Source: Datnioides undecimradiatus
Lineage: Eukaryota > Chordata > Actinopteri > Lobotiformes > Datnioididae
Reading direction: 5' to 3'
Assembly: GCA_008933995.1 (NCBI GenBank)
Contig: WARS01000014.1
Coordinates: forward strand, 5,813,192 to 5,877,191
Length of the DNA stretch: 64,000 nucleotides
Shown: positions 12,401 through 24,649 of the stretch, piece by piece
Position numbering within the stretch: position 1 is the stretch's first letter
How the letters are laid out: every line of letters starts with the position of its first letter
Made by a program: the position numbers and the translations under genes
The notes under the pieces: model-generated
Seen by the model: only the letters and a program-made list of their open reading frames with translations
The model's database searches: none
What the model was told of the DNA's origin: nothing

Positions 12401-15400
12401 CAGGAGGAGCTCCCAGTGGTGGAATGCCACAGCACCTGGGGCCGTGTGAAGGTATAGAGACCCACGTTTAATGTCCAGCCTTAAGTGCTGTAGCACAGAG
12501 TAGCATGTCCAGACATGTGCATGCTCAAACACCAGCTTTCATCTCTCTTACTTGAGGCAGTAGTAATGCTGTGGCTCCGCCCCTCCCTCACAACCTCGGG
12601 ACTTCCACATGACTGCTCTTATACGCTGAGCGCTCTTATATTTGCGCTTTAACACATTCTTCAAATCAGCGAGGCTCTGAGACCCACACTGACCTCAGAC
12701 GGACCCCTTTGTATTATGTGTTGTAAAAGGTTTGGAAGTCCAGAGGCATTCTCATAAGTCTGTTTTGCCTTTGCCTGCCTCCACAGCGATCTCACTCCTC
12801 ACAAAGCAATAAATTAGTCTTGGGCCACCGCCAAAATTGTGTTCCAACCACACCCTCTTTGTTATCATTCCTCAAACTGAAAATGACATCTAACAGGGAT
12901 CGGCCTTTTTCAGCATCTGCAGTATCCGTGACACTTGTAAACCCCATCATCCTGCTGACTTGGGGCCAAAATGTAGCTAACTTTAGCTCAACCGGGCCCC
13001 CTTTTCCTAATGAGCTGTGAGGTGTTTTTTTGGTGGGGTGACTAAGGTTCCTAAGACCAGAGCTCTGTTAGACATGGTTGTGAAGTGCTGGGCTCCGTTT
13101 GTTGAGCTGTACATGCCAAAGCTTGATAGATAGTCCCTATGTTAGCTTGGCCTCTGTTCCTGGATCTGTTGTTGTTATTCCACTCTTGGTAAGGTGAATC
13201 TTTTATGCTCATGCACTGCAGTGATCCTTCATACTGTAGTTCAGTTTTATCTGTAAACACAGACTCTGGGACTTCATTTAGATCCGGACAGCTACAGGAA
13301 TACATATTAAAACATACAATTAAGATTTGAGACTATTGTCCAGCATGACTTAAATTGCCCAACACTGATGATATAGTATTAAGTATAGTTGTTTTATTGT
13401 AATACCATGTATTTCAGATATATTTGAGACCAAGCCTTTTAAAAGAAATTAGCTGTACAACATGACAGCAGACGTTCCTCTGCTTCACTCCAGTCTTTCT
13501 TAATGTACACCATCGCAGTGACACTACCAGTGATGTCAAGCTCACGCTGGCTGGCAATGCCAGCTGGTGGGTAAACAATGTTCGTGCAGAAGCACTTAAA
13601 CTGGAGACAAGTCATGGTGTTCATCACTGTCACCCACTCCAGGGCAGAGATAAACACTTGGTGATGGAAAGAGTTGGGAAATCACAAAGCTGGTTTACAT
13701 AACAAAAACAAAAAACAATGGCACACAAGTTAAATGGCAGATAACTAACTGTTTAAGGAAGGAAAGACGAGCTTGAAATCTGCCTATGTTACCAATTATT
13801 GATGATATTGTGAAATAATTTCGAGGCTTGTTACCATATCGTCATCTGGCTATAAATGACTGCAGTGTTGTTGGCACATTCAGACAAGTGCAAGAGGATC
13901 CTCCCCTCGAAAGTCAGCTTTTCCATTCCTTTTGCAGCACATTTAGTGTCGCACATTTACATCAAGGGGGAACTTTGCTAAACAGTTTCCTCAGTGGACA
14001 TGCCATATTTATTACGCAAGCAGTTACAAATACAATTTTTCCTCTGCCCTTGTGTAATGAACATTACAGTCTGCCCAGCTGCATTCATACAGTTGCATGA
14101 GTCTCATGCAATAGTCCCATCACCATTTTAACAAGACAGGTTAATAACTTTGTTTGTCTGCAGTTTCCTCCGTCCAGTCATCTGAGCGCCTGGAGAAGGA
14201 GAAGGATGAGCTGCGTGTTGCTCTCGAGGATGCACTGCAGAATCTGCAGGAGCAGCACCAGAAGGACCTGGCTGAGTTGGAGCAGAGACTGCAGGCCTTC
14301 TACCAGGCTGAGTGGGACAAGGTCCACCTCACCTACCAGGAGGAGGCTGACAAGTGCAAGACTCTGATGCAGCAGCAGGTATGTCCCCACACCGCATTTA
14401 AGTCATTTGACAGAAGATTAGCTTTTGCCTTCATGTATCCTCCTGTATTTTCATTTTTGGGCGCTTCAGTTGTGAAATTAATTTAATGGACAGCTGTTTT
14501 CTGTAAAGACTCAGTGGAGGTGGGGCAGGTCAGTATTGTGTCATTGTGTTCCATGAAGTAATAGGTTTTAACATGCTGGCATTTGTTCTGCTGTGGTTTA
14601 AAATGAAGTCAATGCTGTGCTCTTTTTAAAGATGGGAGAACTTAAAGCCAATCATGAAGTCATGAAGCTGGAACTAGAGAACAGCCATACAGAACAGCTA
14701 CAGTTTGTTAAACAGCAGTATGAAAAGTCACTGGAAGGTGAGTGAACAGTAAAGTATTGAAACTGCTAATTCATCTCTGAAGCTGACTTATGAGTTGACT
14801 TGATCAAGTTTAGAGAGTGTTGGGTGTATTTAACTTCTAAAAGATTCCTGATGCCATATTTGTTTACTCTTCAGAGCTCAGGAAAGTCCACGATGAGGAG
14901 CTGCAGTCTTTGGACAGAACCCTGAAAGATGCAGAAGCTGCTTTGACTGTAAGCCTGACTTTTTGTTTTCCCATAGCAGTGTTATGGATTGATGGACCAT
15001 TATGTAAAAACTTTACTCTGTGTGCATCCACAGGGACAGATTGAAGCACTGACTACAGAGAACAATGCCCTAATTGAGAAGCTTACTACAGAGGAGAACA
15101 GGAGGAAGGAACTGGCCGAAAAGAGTCAGGTACTCATATCCGTGTGCTTATCATAGCAGAGCTCCACAACATCTCATGACTCCAGTGTTGCTTGCCTGTA
15201 AGCACAAAAAGTGGGAAAACCATGAAGCCAGTGATTACTAGAAAGATAAATTACCAACAGACACAAATAATAATCCAGATTTTCTTAAAAACATTTTTAG
15301 TAGTTGTCTGTCAGCTCAGGTAACCATTAACCATTCTTTACCATGTAAACTGTTGTGAAGTGAACTGCTACAGCCCTGCCCTCCTTCTCTGTGTGGAGTG

Positions 15401-16751
15401 TAGAGTCTAATTTTCCCAGAGTGCTGTTGTACAGTGAGGCTGCCACTCCTCATCAGTGTTGAGTGGCTACCACATGTACTCAGCATTCTGCCCTGGCACA
15501 GCAGCGTAATTAAGGTAACTACCTCACATTACCCTGCCACTCCACACCTGCTATAAATAGATAAATAATAGGCGCAGCAACAGCTCAAAATTACGCCTTG
15601 ACCATGTATAGTTAATAAAGGGATTACGAGTAATTTAAATACCAACCTGATGCACAACACATCATTTGGCTGGTTGTCATTTTTATGTCATTGTGCATAA
15701 TACCTAAACATCCAGAGTTCATTGTCCTCGTGAGCCCGGAGCAATGACAGTTGTGTAAATGATGCATGGCGCCCTCTGTTGTTAGGTTTTGGATTTATGG
15801 CCTTGTGACACGTACGAGGCTGGCGGTGCTCATTTTTTTAAGTCTTTCACAGTCCCTGATCATCCTGACATTATTCATTTGTCCCCACAGAAGGACTCGC
15901 ACACCCTATATCTGGAGCAGGAGCTAGAGAGCCTCAAAGTGGTGCTGGATATCAAAAACAAACAGCTCCACCAGCAGGAGAAGAAGCTGATGGAGATTGA
16001 CAAACTGGTATGACTTGAGGCAGATGAAAGTAATTGTTGGGCATCAACACAAGTCATGCTGCTGACAAAAAAACATATGAATCATTGTTTTTTTTTCCCT
16101 CTCCAGAAAGAGAAAAATGTGAAGTTGGATGAGAGCCTTAAGAAGGTCCAGCAGGAGAATGAGGACCTCAAAGCCCGCATGGACAGACATGCTGCACTGT
16201 CAAGGTACAAGCTCACCACAAGAACCCACAGGCAATTATGGAAACCAGACTTCAAAGCTCCAAACCACCTTTCTCAGTTCAGAATCCCGATGACTTTGAA
16301 ATAACTGCATCCAGTTCAGCTCATCCTCTGCGCCATACTTTTATTTGAGTGTATTTATCTAATTACCAGGTTCATTTTTGAAAGCAGTTGTGATCTGTGG
16401 CATATTTTAGCAGTGTGATTGTACTGTAAATGGAGACTTGAGTTGGCTGGTTGAATATAGGCATGTCAGTACATTTTGTTCCTCAGAGCTCATCTAACGT
16501 GCCTCGTGTTGATGTATTACAGACAGCTGTCGACAGAACAGGCAGTGCTGCAGGAATCCCTTCAGAAGGAGTCCAAGGTGAACAAGCGTTTGTCGATGGA
16601 GAATGAGGAGCTGCTCTGGAAGCTCCATAATGGAGACCTGAGTAGCCCCCGCAAAGTGTCCCCCACCTCTACCTCCCCCTCCCACTCATTCAGCCTGCAG
16701 TCACCTCGTAGCTCGGGCCTGTTCTCCAACCCTCCTGTGTCACCAAGATAA
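257..16751 (+). CDS. mtus1: mtus1, microtubule-associated scaffold protein 1 (ATIP family), C-terminal part
   Basis: Coding exons: 257-458 (tentative), 841-930 (or 808-930), 1476-1595, 6309-6526, 11810-11876, 14164-14378, 14632-14737, 14875-14948, 15034-15129, 15891-16007, 16107-16204, 16523-16751 (TAA stop). All phases join, giving about 543 or 554 residues. The early exons encode a basic Ser/Pro/Lys-rich region ([28 protein letters not shown]), as expected for microtubule binding. From 6309 on the protein is almost continuous coiled coil. Family signatures are [34 protein letters not shown] and [15 protein letters not shown], ending in SPR as in human MTUS1. MTUS1 products bind microtubules, and in mammals the short ATIP form also binds the AT2 receptor tail. 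MTUS2 has a similar C-terminus; the pdgfrl/slc7a2 neighbours favour MTUS1. Teleosts may have two copies and I cannot tell a from b. The big 5' exon of long isoforms is probably left of the window. Confidence 0.88.
1596..6308 (+). other. mtus1 intron, no recognised gene
   Basis: A 4.7 kb intron between phase-1 exon ends. It is AT-rich with short T and A runs. A CCAAT-like ATTGGCT followed by a pyrimidine-rich CTCC/CCCT stretch lies near 2400-2470, but no convincing exon or element follows. Reading frames on both strands are short and unlike any family I know. Confidence 0.6.
6527..11809 (+). other. mtus1 intron with a G14 tract
   Basis: A 5.3 kb intron. The clearest feature is an uninterrupted run of 14 G at 11034-11047 inside a GC-rich patch (about 10920-11150) with open frames on both strands that look like composition effects, not genes. 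No splice-consistent extra exon was found. Confidence 0.55.
11877..14163 (+). other. mtus1 intron, no recognised gene
   Basis: A 2.3 kb intron. A GC-box-like GGCTCCGCCCCTCCC near 12570-12590, followed by TTATA-rich sequence, could be an internal promoter. However, no ATG exon joining in phase to the 14164 exon is evident, so I do not call one. Confidence 0.5.
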
Positions 16752-17780
16752 CGATGGGCCCCTGCTTCCAGGAAGCAGACCCTCTATCTGGAGTATCCCC
16801 CTGGAATTAAGAGCCATGTTTGTTTCGTCTTTGCTTAGCAACGCAGCAGCCTGACCTTGGCTCCTTCAGGAATGGATGAACTCTGACTCTTTCTGTACAG
16901 AGACTGTAAAAAAAAAAGGAAAAGGAAAAAAAAAAATTGCACAGAAGCACTTAAGAAGCAAGGCCACCTTGTTCTTTGCCTTTCACGTCTGATGGTATGG
17001 ATGGGGGGGAAAAGGAAATCTCAGGACTTCTATGTAATGAAACACTATTTTGTTATCTGTACTTGTTGTCAGAGGCTTGTCTTTCCTTAAGCTCAGCGCA
17101 CGCACACATGTACAGTACATGCAGTAAAAAACACACATGCATGCATATGTCATCACATATGCAGATAGAGGCTTACAGATGGTTTCTTTGTGTCACTGGA
17201 GACCACAGCCATGCAAAGTCTGAATTCACAAACGCCACAGTATGAATACAGATGACACTGTCCCTCCTGAGAGCACATTTTATTTGATATTATATATACA
17301 TACGGAATAGCTTCAGCATAATTTCTCATAGCAAACGGCGCAAGAGTGACAACTGTCACATCACTGATATCCATCTGCTTGTCAGTACACCAGGGCTGTG
17401 CAAGTCTCCATCCATGATCAGGATTTCTTTGAGTTTGTTTAAAGATTGCAATATTTTACATTCTTGTTGGCATCGTTAAGTATCATCTGTGGCCTCGAAC
17501 ATGTTTTGTTTTTCATGTTTATTTCTTTTACCACGGGACCAATCCAAGTCTTTGTGCATGTGTTTGTGTCTTAATTAATCACCCCTTACTGAACCCTCCC
17601 AATGCAGCTTTAAAGTCGGGGTCTGAGCAAAGAGTTGATCAGAAGAAGCTTTACAGTACTTGTACATGTCAGAGACACTGCTGGAAATGTCTCTAAGAGT
17701 ATGTTGTGTGGAATTGGTATTGGTGTGTTGACCCTGTGTGAAATATGCAATTAATAAAGTCTTTGCAATTAATTAAACCA
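16752..17780 (+). other. mtus1: mtus1 3' untranslated region
   Basis: About 1 kb from the TAA stop to just past the AATAAA. It contains two A-rich runs (about 16908-16936) and a CA-rich stretch near 17100-17135. It has no further exon signals. Confidence 0.7.
17753..17758 (+). terminator. mtus1: mtus1 poly(A) signal AATAAA
   Basis: Canonical AATAAA about 1 kb after the stop, followed by a T/G-rich stretch (GTCTTTGC). It is the first canonical hexamer downstream of the stop. Confidence 0.7.
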
Positions 17781-18780
17781 GGCATATCAAAGTTGAGCTT
17801 TATTACTGTGATGTACACATTAAGACTGAGTTGTAGCAGATGGAACTCCACTTACCTTGAAGAGGTATAATACAGGAAAGTTTCCTTGGGACTGGAAAAC
17901 TTGAGCTCAGCAGGTATGAGTCCAGCTGTGTGACCATTGTGATTGAGTCAAATATCTTGGAATCTTCTCTAAACCACAAACATCCTTATCCTAAGCACAA
18001 GTGTATTACAAAACTGTAACAACCAGCAACTATCCTGCAGAGTGGAAACTGCAGCAAGTGTTGCATCGAACCACAATAAGTTCTGGGCCTGCAGATCACA
18101 TTCCACATACGGAGTGCATTAGGACGTCAGCCTGGCACACAGCTCAGCTTTAAACCCTCTCTTCTTCACAACATGCTACAAAGCCAGAGCAGGTCTGAAT
18201 CTGCTGCTCTCTCCTCCAGCTTTATTATTTCATTTGAATGTAGCACAAATGCTAACTAGAGTTTGTCAGAATGTCAGGGTTTACAGCAGTCACGTGTTGA
18301 TGTTGTCATAGGGAGGTCTCAAGATCTGACCCCTCTTCATGTTAATGCAGTTTTTAAAGTGAATGTTTGTTTCAACAGTAAAACCTCAATGTATGTTACA
18401 TATAGAAATTTCCGTAATTATAATATTACAGCTTTCTCCCTGGCATCCACTCTGCAGCTTTTGCAGACTTTGAGAATCTGTGTAAAGCCCTCACTCCAGT
18501 AGGGCCTCTCATGAAGTGTGTTATGAAACAGTTTTGACTTTTCTCTTATCAGATGCTCAAAGAGATGTTCAGGAGATTTGAGGTCTGGTGACTGTGGAGG
18601 AAAACCCCTGCAGGTCAACACTCATCGCTCCTTTTTCCACCTCAGATTGTTTGGATTTATGTTTAGGCTCATTGTCCAGCTACAATATAACTCCTCTGCA
18701 AAAGTACAAACTCCTCCTTTTCCCCCCACACTTAACAAGTGGCTTTATTCAGTGTTGCAAAAAAAGCTCAACAAAACCTG
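17781..18780. other. Intergenic gap between mtus1 and pdgfrl (tail to tail)
   Basis: About 1 kb between the mtus1 poly(A) signal and the pdgfrl poly(A) signal on the other strand. Apart from the decayed transposase fragment at 18440-18690 I see no gene or recognised element. Confidence 0.6.
18440..18690 (-). pseudogene. Decayed Tc1/mariner-type transposase fragment
   Basis: Read on the minus strand, two adjacent frames give LDNEPKHKSKQ and then PPQSPDLKSPEHLFEHL. These are diverged versions of the Tc1 transposase motifs around the second catalytic Asp (QDNDPKHT) and [15 protein letters not shown]. A frameshift separates the two halves, and no inverted repeats or intact ORF remain. It is an old, dead copy in the intergenic gap after mtus1 and is clearly more diverged than the Tc1 element at 20.6-22.2 kb. 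Confidence 0.65.
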
Positions 18781-18790
18781 TAGCAAATCT

Positions 18791-18796
18791 TTTATT
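18791..18796 (-). terminator. pdgfrl: pdgfrl poly(A) signal (AATAAA on minus)
   Basis: TTTATT on the plus strand, about 120 nt past the pdgfrl stop on the minus strand. A second TTTATT lies near 18742. Either would give a short 3' UTR. Confidence 0.55.
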
Positions 18797-18913
18797 ATGT
18801 CACCACAATCTGCAATCTAAAAATACACCCATTTATATGTATATACATGTCAGTTTCATCTGGTCTCACTGGCTGGTGTTTCACATCAAACCGTAACTCA
18901 GGCTCCTGGGGGA

Positions 18914-21900
18914 CTATTGGGAAGTGATGCTGGTCGTCACAATTGTCTCACCGTGCTGGTTCTTGGCTTTACAGATGTAGTTTCCAAAGTCAATGGTCTC
19001 CATGTCCTCTACAGTCAGGACGCTCTGAGAGACCCGCGTGGTGTGGCCCATGCCTCTGTTCACCAGCCTCCAAGAGGTTTGGATGTGCACTGGACGGTGG
19101 TCCTACACAGTAAAACAGGATTTACCACTATTGTATTATTTGTTGGGCACAGTCAGGTCAGAAAAAGGACCGATCCATCATTAATCACTCACTATGGTTT
19201 ATTAACAGCAAGACCTTAAGGTCCCCCTCTAATTTAAAATCTGTTTTACTGTGCTGAATAATGTGTGTGCAGTGTTTTTAACATTCACCTGCTGATGAGG
19301 GAAAGTTCCTCTGCACTCGCCTTAAATCTCAGCCTGACGCACAGATGTACCAGCAGGACTGTGTGACTTCATGACTACTTTGGAAGCCAAATATGCATCC
19401 TGCATGTGTGTTATGTAGAAACTTCAATTTATTCAATCAATTTATTCATTTCTCAACATGTAAGACACAATTGCCAAGTGGTACATCACACCTCTGCTCT
19501 AACCTTGCTGTGTGTAATTTTGTTTAAATACTCCTGGTTACGTTATCTGTTTCCAGACAATTGAAGTGATATGTTTAAACACAGGTTGCTGGCTGCTGCT
19601 GTCTCTTATCATGAACCACTCTTTGGATTTTCAGTGTGGTAGTCCTCTTACCTGGCCAGGATAAGACCAGGTGAAAGTTATGTCAACCTCCGGCTCCCCC
19701 AGCACTGTGCAGGTTACATTGATGTTGTCGCCCCCTCTCACAGAGTCTGAAGACATTTCGAGGCCCACAAATGGTGGCCCACTAGGAACTATCAGCGAGA
19801 GACAGAAACAATATGTTTAAATAAATATCTAATTATGTCTCCACACTGATTTCAGTTTATGTACAAATATGTGACAAGTACAGATGAAAGGTTTGTGGGA
19901 TTTAAACAGTAAAACTAAACCACACTCAGTTTCCTTTTCTTCAATCTAGATTGTGTTTCTGTTTGAGCTGGCAGGCATCCACAGACTCAGCACTGAGGAG
20001 CAGGGAGGCTTTTGACAATCTTTTACTGGAAGCTGATGAAACAGTGACCAGCACTTGATTCATGACCTTGCGGAAATGTCTGTGCCAGTTCTTGGCTCTT
20101 TAAATCAATCAGGTGACAAGTAATACGGTCATGTTTGACAGCACAGGAAAATGGTTACAGATCCTGGATGTGGTGTGGACGTGGATGTGATTTGTGGATC
20201 CTTACCCTCCACATAGAGCAGCTGGTACTTTGTGGAGATCTGAGGGGTGTCTTTGGTCACTGCCTTACAGTAGAAGACCCCCTGGTGCTCTAGACTGGGG
20301 CTCTGCAGGATGAAGCCCTTGGTGGGGTCGTAGGTCACCAGTGTCCCATTTGCTGTGATCTCTTCTGGGGGGACTTCCCTGTGCAGGGACACTTTGGCCT
20401 GCGGGTCAGTCACACGACAGGGCACCACAGCAGGCCTGTCCGGCCGCAGGTACACAATCTCAAAGTGGATGGCAGATGGGACGAAGAGGTTGTCTTTGTC
20501 TGTTTAGAAGGACAGAAGTGTGGAATCAAACAGTCAGGTGCGGTGCAAAAGTGCATTTGTCCTCTATGACACTGGTGCAAAAATAGACCTAAATACAGTG
20601 GGGCATAAAAGTATTTAGTCAGCCACCAATTGTGCAAGTTCTCCCACTTTAAAAGATGAGGCCTGTAATTTTCATCATAGGTACACTTCAACTATGAGAG
20701 ACAGAATGAGGGGAAAGAATCCAGGAAATCACATTGTAGGATTTTTAATGAATTAATTGGTTAATTCCTCAGTAAAATAAGTATTTGGTCACCTACAAAC
20801 AAGCAAGATTTGTGGCTCTCACAGATCTGTAACTTCTTCTTTAAGAGGCTCCTCTGTCCTCCACTCGTTACCTGTATTAATGGCATCTGTTTGAACTCGT
20901 TCTCAGTATAAAAGACACCTGTCCACAACCTCAAACAGTCACACTCCAAACTCCACTATGGCCAAGACCAAAGAGCTGTCAAAGGACACCAGAAACAAAA
21001 TTGTAGACCTGCACCAGGCTGGGAAGACTGAATCTGCAATAGGTAAACAGCTTGGTGTGAAGAAATCAACTGTGGGAGCAATTATTAGAAAATGGAAGAC
21101 ATACAAGACCACTGATAATCTCCCTCGATCTGGGGCTCCACGCAAGATCTCACCCCGTGGGGTCAAAATGATCACAAGAACAGTGAGCAAAAATCCCAGA
21201 ACCACACGGGGGGACCTAGTAAATGACCTGCAGAGAGCTGGGACCAAAGTAACAAAGGCTACCATCAGTAACACACTACGCCGCCAGGGACTCAAATCCT
21301 GCAGTGCCAGACGTGTCCCCCTGCTTAAGCCAGTACATGTCCAGGCCCATCTGAAGTTTGCTAGAGAGCATTTGGATGATCCTGAAGAGTATTGGGAGAA
21401 TGTCATATGGTCAGATGAAACCAAAATAGAACTTTTTGGTAAAAACTCAACTTGTCATGTTTGGAGGAGAAAGAATGCTGAGTTGCATCCAAAGAACACC
21501 GTACCTACTGTGAAGCATGGGGGTGGAAACATCATGCTTTGGGGCTGTTTTTCTGCAAAGGGACCAGGATGACTGATCCATATAAAGGAAAGAATGAATG
21601 GGGCCATGTATCATGAGATTTTGAGTGAAAACCTCCTTCCATCAGCAAGGGCATTGAAGATGAAACGTGGCTGGGTCTTTCAGCATGACAATGATCCCAA
21701 ACACACTGCCCGGGCAACGAAGGAGTGGCTTCGTAAGAAGCATTTCAAGGTCCTGGAGTGGCCTAGCCAGTCTCCAGATCTCAACCCCATAGAAAATCTT
21801 TGGAGGGGGTTGAAAGTCCATGTTGCCCAGCGACAGCCCCAAAACATCACTGCTCTAGAGGAGATCTGCATGGAGGAATGGGCCAAAATACCAGCAACAG

Positions 21901-24649
21901 TGTGTGAAAACCTTGTGAAGACTTACAGAAAACGTTTGACCTCTGTCATTGCCAACAAAGGATATATAACAAAGTATTGATGAACTTTTATTGACCAAAT
22001 ACTTATTTTCCACCATAATTTGCAAATAAATTCTTTAAAAATCAGACAATGTGATTTCCTGGATTCTTTCCCCTCATTCTGTCTCTCATAGTTGAAGTGT
22101 ACCTATGATGAAAATTACAGGCCTCTCTCATCTTTTAAAGTGGGAGAACTTGCACAATTGGTGGCTGACTAAATACTTTTTTGCCCCACTGTACAATAGA
22201 TAGGTTGTCCTACCATACAGGTAAACAATGTGTTACTGAGGAATACATTAAACTTCCTACAGCTCATTCATTATAAAATTTAGGATAATACATCAGTAAT
22301 GACATTAGGAATGGTCAATAGAGTACGCAGGGTGCTAAGGCTAAAAAGGAGACGGTCAGAGAAGACTTCATGAAATGCTTTCAGTCTACAAGTAGAACTG
22401 TTAGAGATGGATGCAGGTGCTCTGCGGCAGGGTTGGACAACTTGGTGCTGTGCAGATCCAAAACATCTGAGTGTTTCATTCCAACCAGAGATCACTGATA
22501 AGATGCCTTAAACCAACATTTACTGTTTTTTTCTTGGATACAGTGGAAGAAACTCTAAACCCACCCATCATTGACATATGATTACCATGAAGCTGAAATG
22601 AGTTGGCTCTGGCGTAGGCCTATTTACATATTCAGCAGACACACAACAGCAACATTATCACTCATTTGGAGCTGAACATCTGGCCTCCTGAGAAAAGTAA
22701 ATCCAATATTTATTCTTCTCTAAGCTCCATTCAGTGCTCTCCCTTTCACATTTGGTGCTGGGCTGATAGCCTGTGTAGTTGTTTTATCGGAGCTTATTTT
22801 TTTAGCTGAAAGCAGCTGCTGCTGTTATTGGATGCAACACTGACAGGAGCTGCAAGACTGAACCAAAACAATGAGCTGAAAGACACTTAAACTGTCCACA
22901 CAGCTGAAGGGAACTGCATTATCAGGAAACGATTCTCTGTGGGCTGATCACTGTAATCAACACCTTCAGTGGTCAAAAATTGAATTTATAGTCAATACAA
23001 AGATATTGATGAGTGAAGCGTTAAAGCTAATATGAAATTAGCATTGTTAGCAGAGGACACAGACTAAAGAAATGCTTTACTTGAATGTAGGATCTCAACA
23101 TGGCAGTTCTGTTTCTACTTCTACAATTTAGGGACTTATTACTGACTTTATTACTCATAATAAAGCATTAATAACACAATATTATTATAAATTACCCACC
23201 AATTAAAGCAATGGGTCATAATAAATATCTCTTATTGCTAATTGAAAATGAAATTGAAAACGCGTCCTATCAAACTACCTGTGAAGTAGATGTATGAGAC
23301 ATAGGTGCGTTCCAGGTCCTTCTCACACTCGGTGCCATCACATACTATCACCCAGCAGCTGTAGGGCCCCGTGTCAGCAGCAGAGGGCGACGTCAGGATC
23401 AGCTGACTGTACTTGTCACTCTGCTTGATGCTAGAGGTGGGGAAACAACAACATGAGACTGACATCAACCCATAACAGGACAAACAGCTGATGTGTGCTT
23501 CCAGCACCTGAGGCGTGAGTCGTTGAAGGTGTCCAGGTAGGGTGGGTACGACCATCCGATAGAGTTGCCTTTGCAGCGCAGCTCAATGTTCCTCCCAGGG
23601 GTCAGAGTTGTGCTTGGGCCAAGGCGCACAAAGCGCCCCTTATCTAACACCTGAGTCAGCAGGGACTGGCCTTTCCCTCCTATATCTTTTAGTTTGGGGT
23701 GTCTTATCTTCACCCGTTTCCCCCCTGGCCGGATGCGGTTCTCGCCCACGTCTTTTCTCCGCTTGATTTGCTGGCAGGCACCTGGAGGCACAGAGAGGGA
23801 GGAAGCAGCGTGAGTTAGAGGCAAGAGAGAAAGGGTGGGGAGCAAAAATAATAAAAGATAACAAAGATACATTACAAAATCATCTGTTACTGCACTGTGG
23901 CCTAATTCTTTACAGAAACCAAGACTGGTGTAAGCTCATCTGTGGCGCTACTCTTTGTTTCCCACAGCTGTGACAACAGGAAGTGTAAAATCCTTATTGC
24001 TGGCACAAAATATCCAGAACCCTGCCTCTCCTTTCAGTCGTATTCCTCAGTGGGCACAGAACACATAAATCATCAAAGTTAAGAACAAAATGATCGGTCT
24101 GTGGACTTTGAGGGGTTTGTTGTTCTATTCTCTAGTGCGGCATTAATGAGAACTCCACAGAAAGGTCAGCAGTAAAGGCCAGTTAATTAGAAACGCCTGT
24201 TGCATGCCTCAGATGCAGATGTTTGAGTTGGTCTGCACAAATACTTTGCAAGAACTATCACAACCACATGCAACGCTTTTACAAACTTTTAGATGGATTA
24301 TATGAAGATCACATATAGCAGATTGATTGCAGTGTCTGCCTGGAGAGAGATAAAATGATTGACAAATGGTTTTAAGTGTTTGTCTGAACCATATGTGAAT
24401 AAGATTTACTTCTCTGTGAATCCACCTCCCAATCTACGCCCATCACAGGAACTGGAGCCTCAAGCCAATATTTACACAGCCTCAGATTATCTAAGCCTTC
24501 CACTGCCCCTCTCCAAGTTCTCGTGATGAAACTAACATGCTTGTCTCTCTCATAGAACTAGGAGACATATGTAGATATTTGAGATTTTACTCACCGTTTT
24601 GGAGCTCCACACAGAGCAGTGCCAGGCAAAGCACAACCCAGAGCTTCAT
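18914..24649 (-). CDS. pdgfrl: pdgfrl, platelet-derived growth factor receptor-like protein
   Basis: Coding exons in transcript order: 24649-24595, 23781-23508, 23430-23279, 20499-20206, 19788-19652, 19102-18914 (TAG stop). Phases join throughout, giving 366 residues against about 375 in human. Exon 1 is a signal peptide ([13 protein letters not shown]). Exon 2 has the basic spacer ([18 protein letters not shown]) and then the first Ig unit, with the Cys of ELRCKG and the GWSYP...DTFNDSRL segment. Its partner Cys is in YSCWV (exon 3). A middle unit has VVPC and FYCKA (exon 4); the last has VTCTV and YICKA (exons 5-6) with [13 protein letters not shown]. There is no transmembrane or kinase region, as in mammals, so it is a secreted protein resembling the PDGF receptor ectodomain; in human it is a candidate tumour suppressor. 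Intron 3 holds a Tc1 element. The gene is tail to tail with mtus1 and in tandem with slc7a2. Confidence 0.93.
20596..20759 (+). repeat. Left terminal inverted repeat of the Tc1 element
   Basis: It matches the inverted right end over about 160 bp. Visible differences are CATAAAAG versus CAAAAAAG near the tip, a 4-base AGAG difference in a GAGAG run (around 20656), and scattered changes in the last 25 bases. This is much longer than the short repeats of nematode Tc1 and typical of several fish families. Confidence 0.9.
20958..21980 (+). pseudogene. Tc1 transposase with one in-frame stop
   Basis: One continuous frame of 340 codons before the TAA, interrupted only by TGA at 21570-21572. Residues 1-110 form the paired-like helix-turn-helix DNA-binding part (starting [20 protein letters not shown], with GAPRKISPR). 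The DDE domain follows with [13 protein letters not shown] (first Asp), HDNDPKHTA (second Asp) and [11 protein letters not shown] (Glu). Related fish transposases commonly have Arg (CGA) at the stop site, so CGA to TGA by CpG deamination is the simplest explanation (inference). The flanking frame is unshifted. As it stands the copy makes a protein truncated between the first and second catalytic Asp. Confidence 0.92.
22030..22191 (-). repeat. Right terminal inverted repeat of the Tc1 element
   Basis: Reverse complement of the left end, finishing GCCCCACTG before the TA duplication. It retains the additional AGAG that the left copy lacks. Confidence 0.9.

Larger units (their letters stand above)
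20596..22191 (+). mobile_element. Tc1-like DNA transposon, near intact, inside pdgfrl intron 3
   Basis: A 1,596 bp element beginning CAGTGGGGCA and ending with its inverse, flanked by TA on each side (20594-20595 and 22192-22193), the Tc1/mariner target duplication. Terminal inverted repeats of roughly 160 bp are almost identical. It carries one transposase frame in the plus direction, opposite to pdgfrl. The low divergence between ends suggests a fairly recent insertion. Confidence 0.95.

Noticed and set aside
12540-12720. GC-box and TTATA sequence as an internal mtus1 promoter
   Set aside because: No ATG exon with correct phase to the exon at 14164 could be found downstream.
20939-21424. 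161-codon minus-strand frame in the Tc1 element
   Set aside because: Shadow of the plus-strand transposase frame; no family resemblance.
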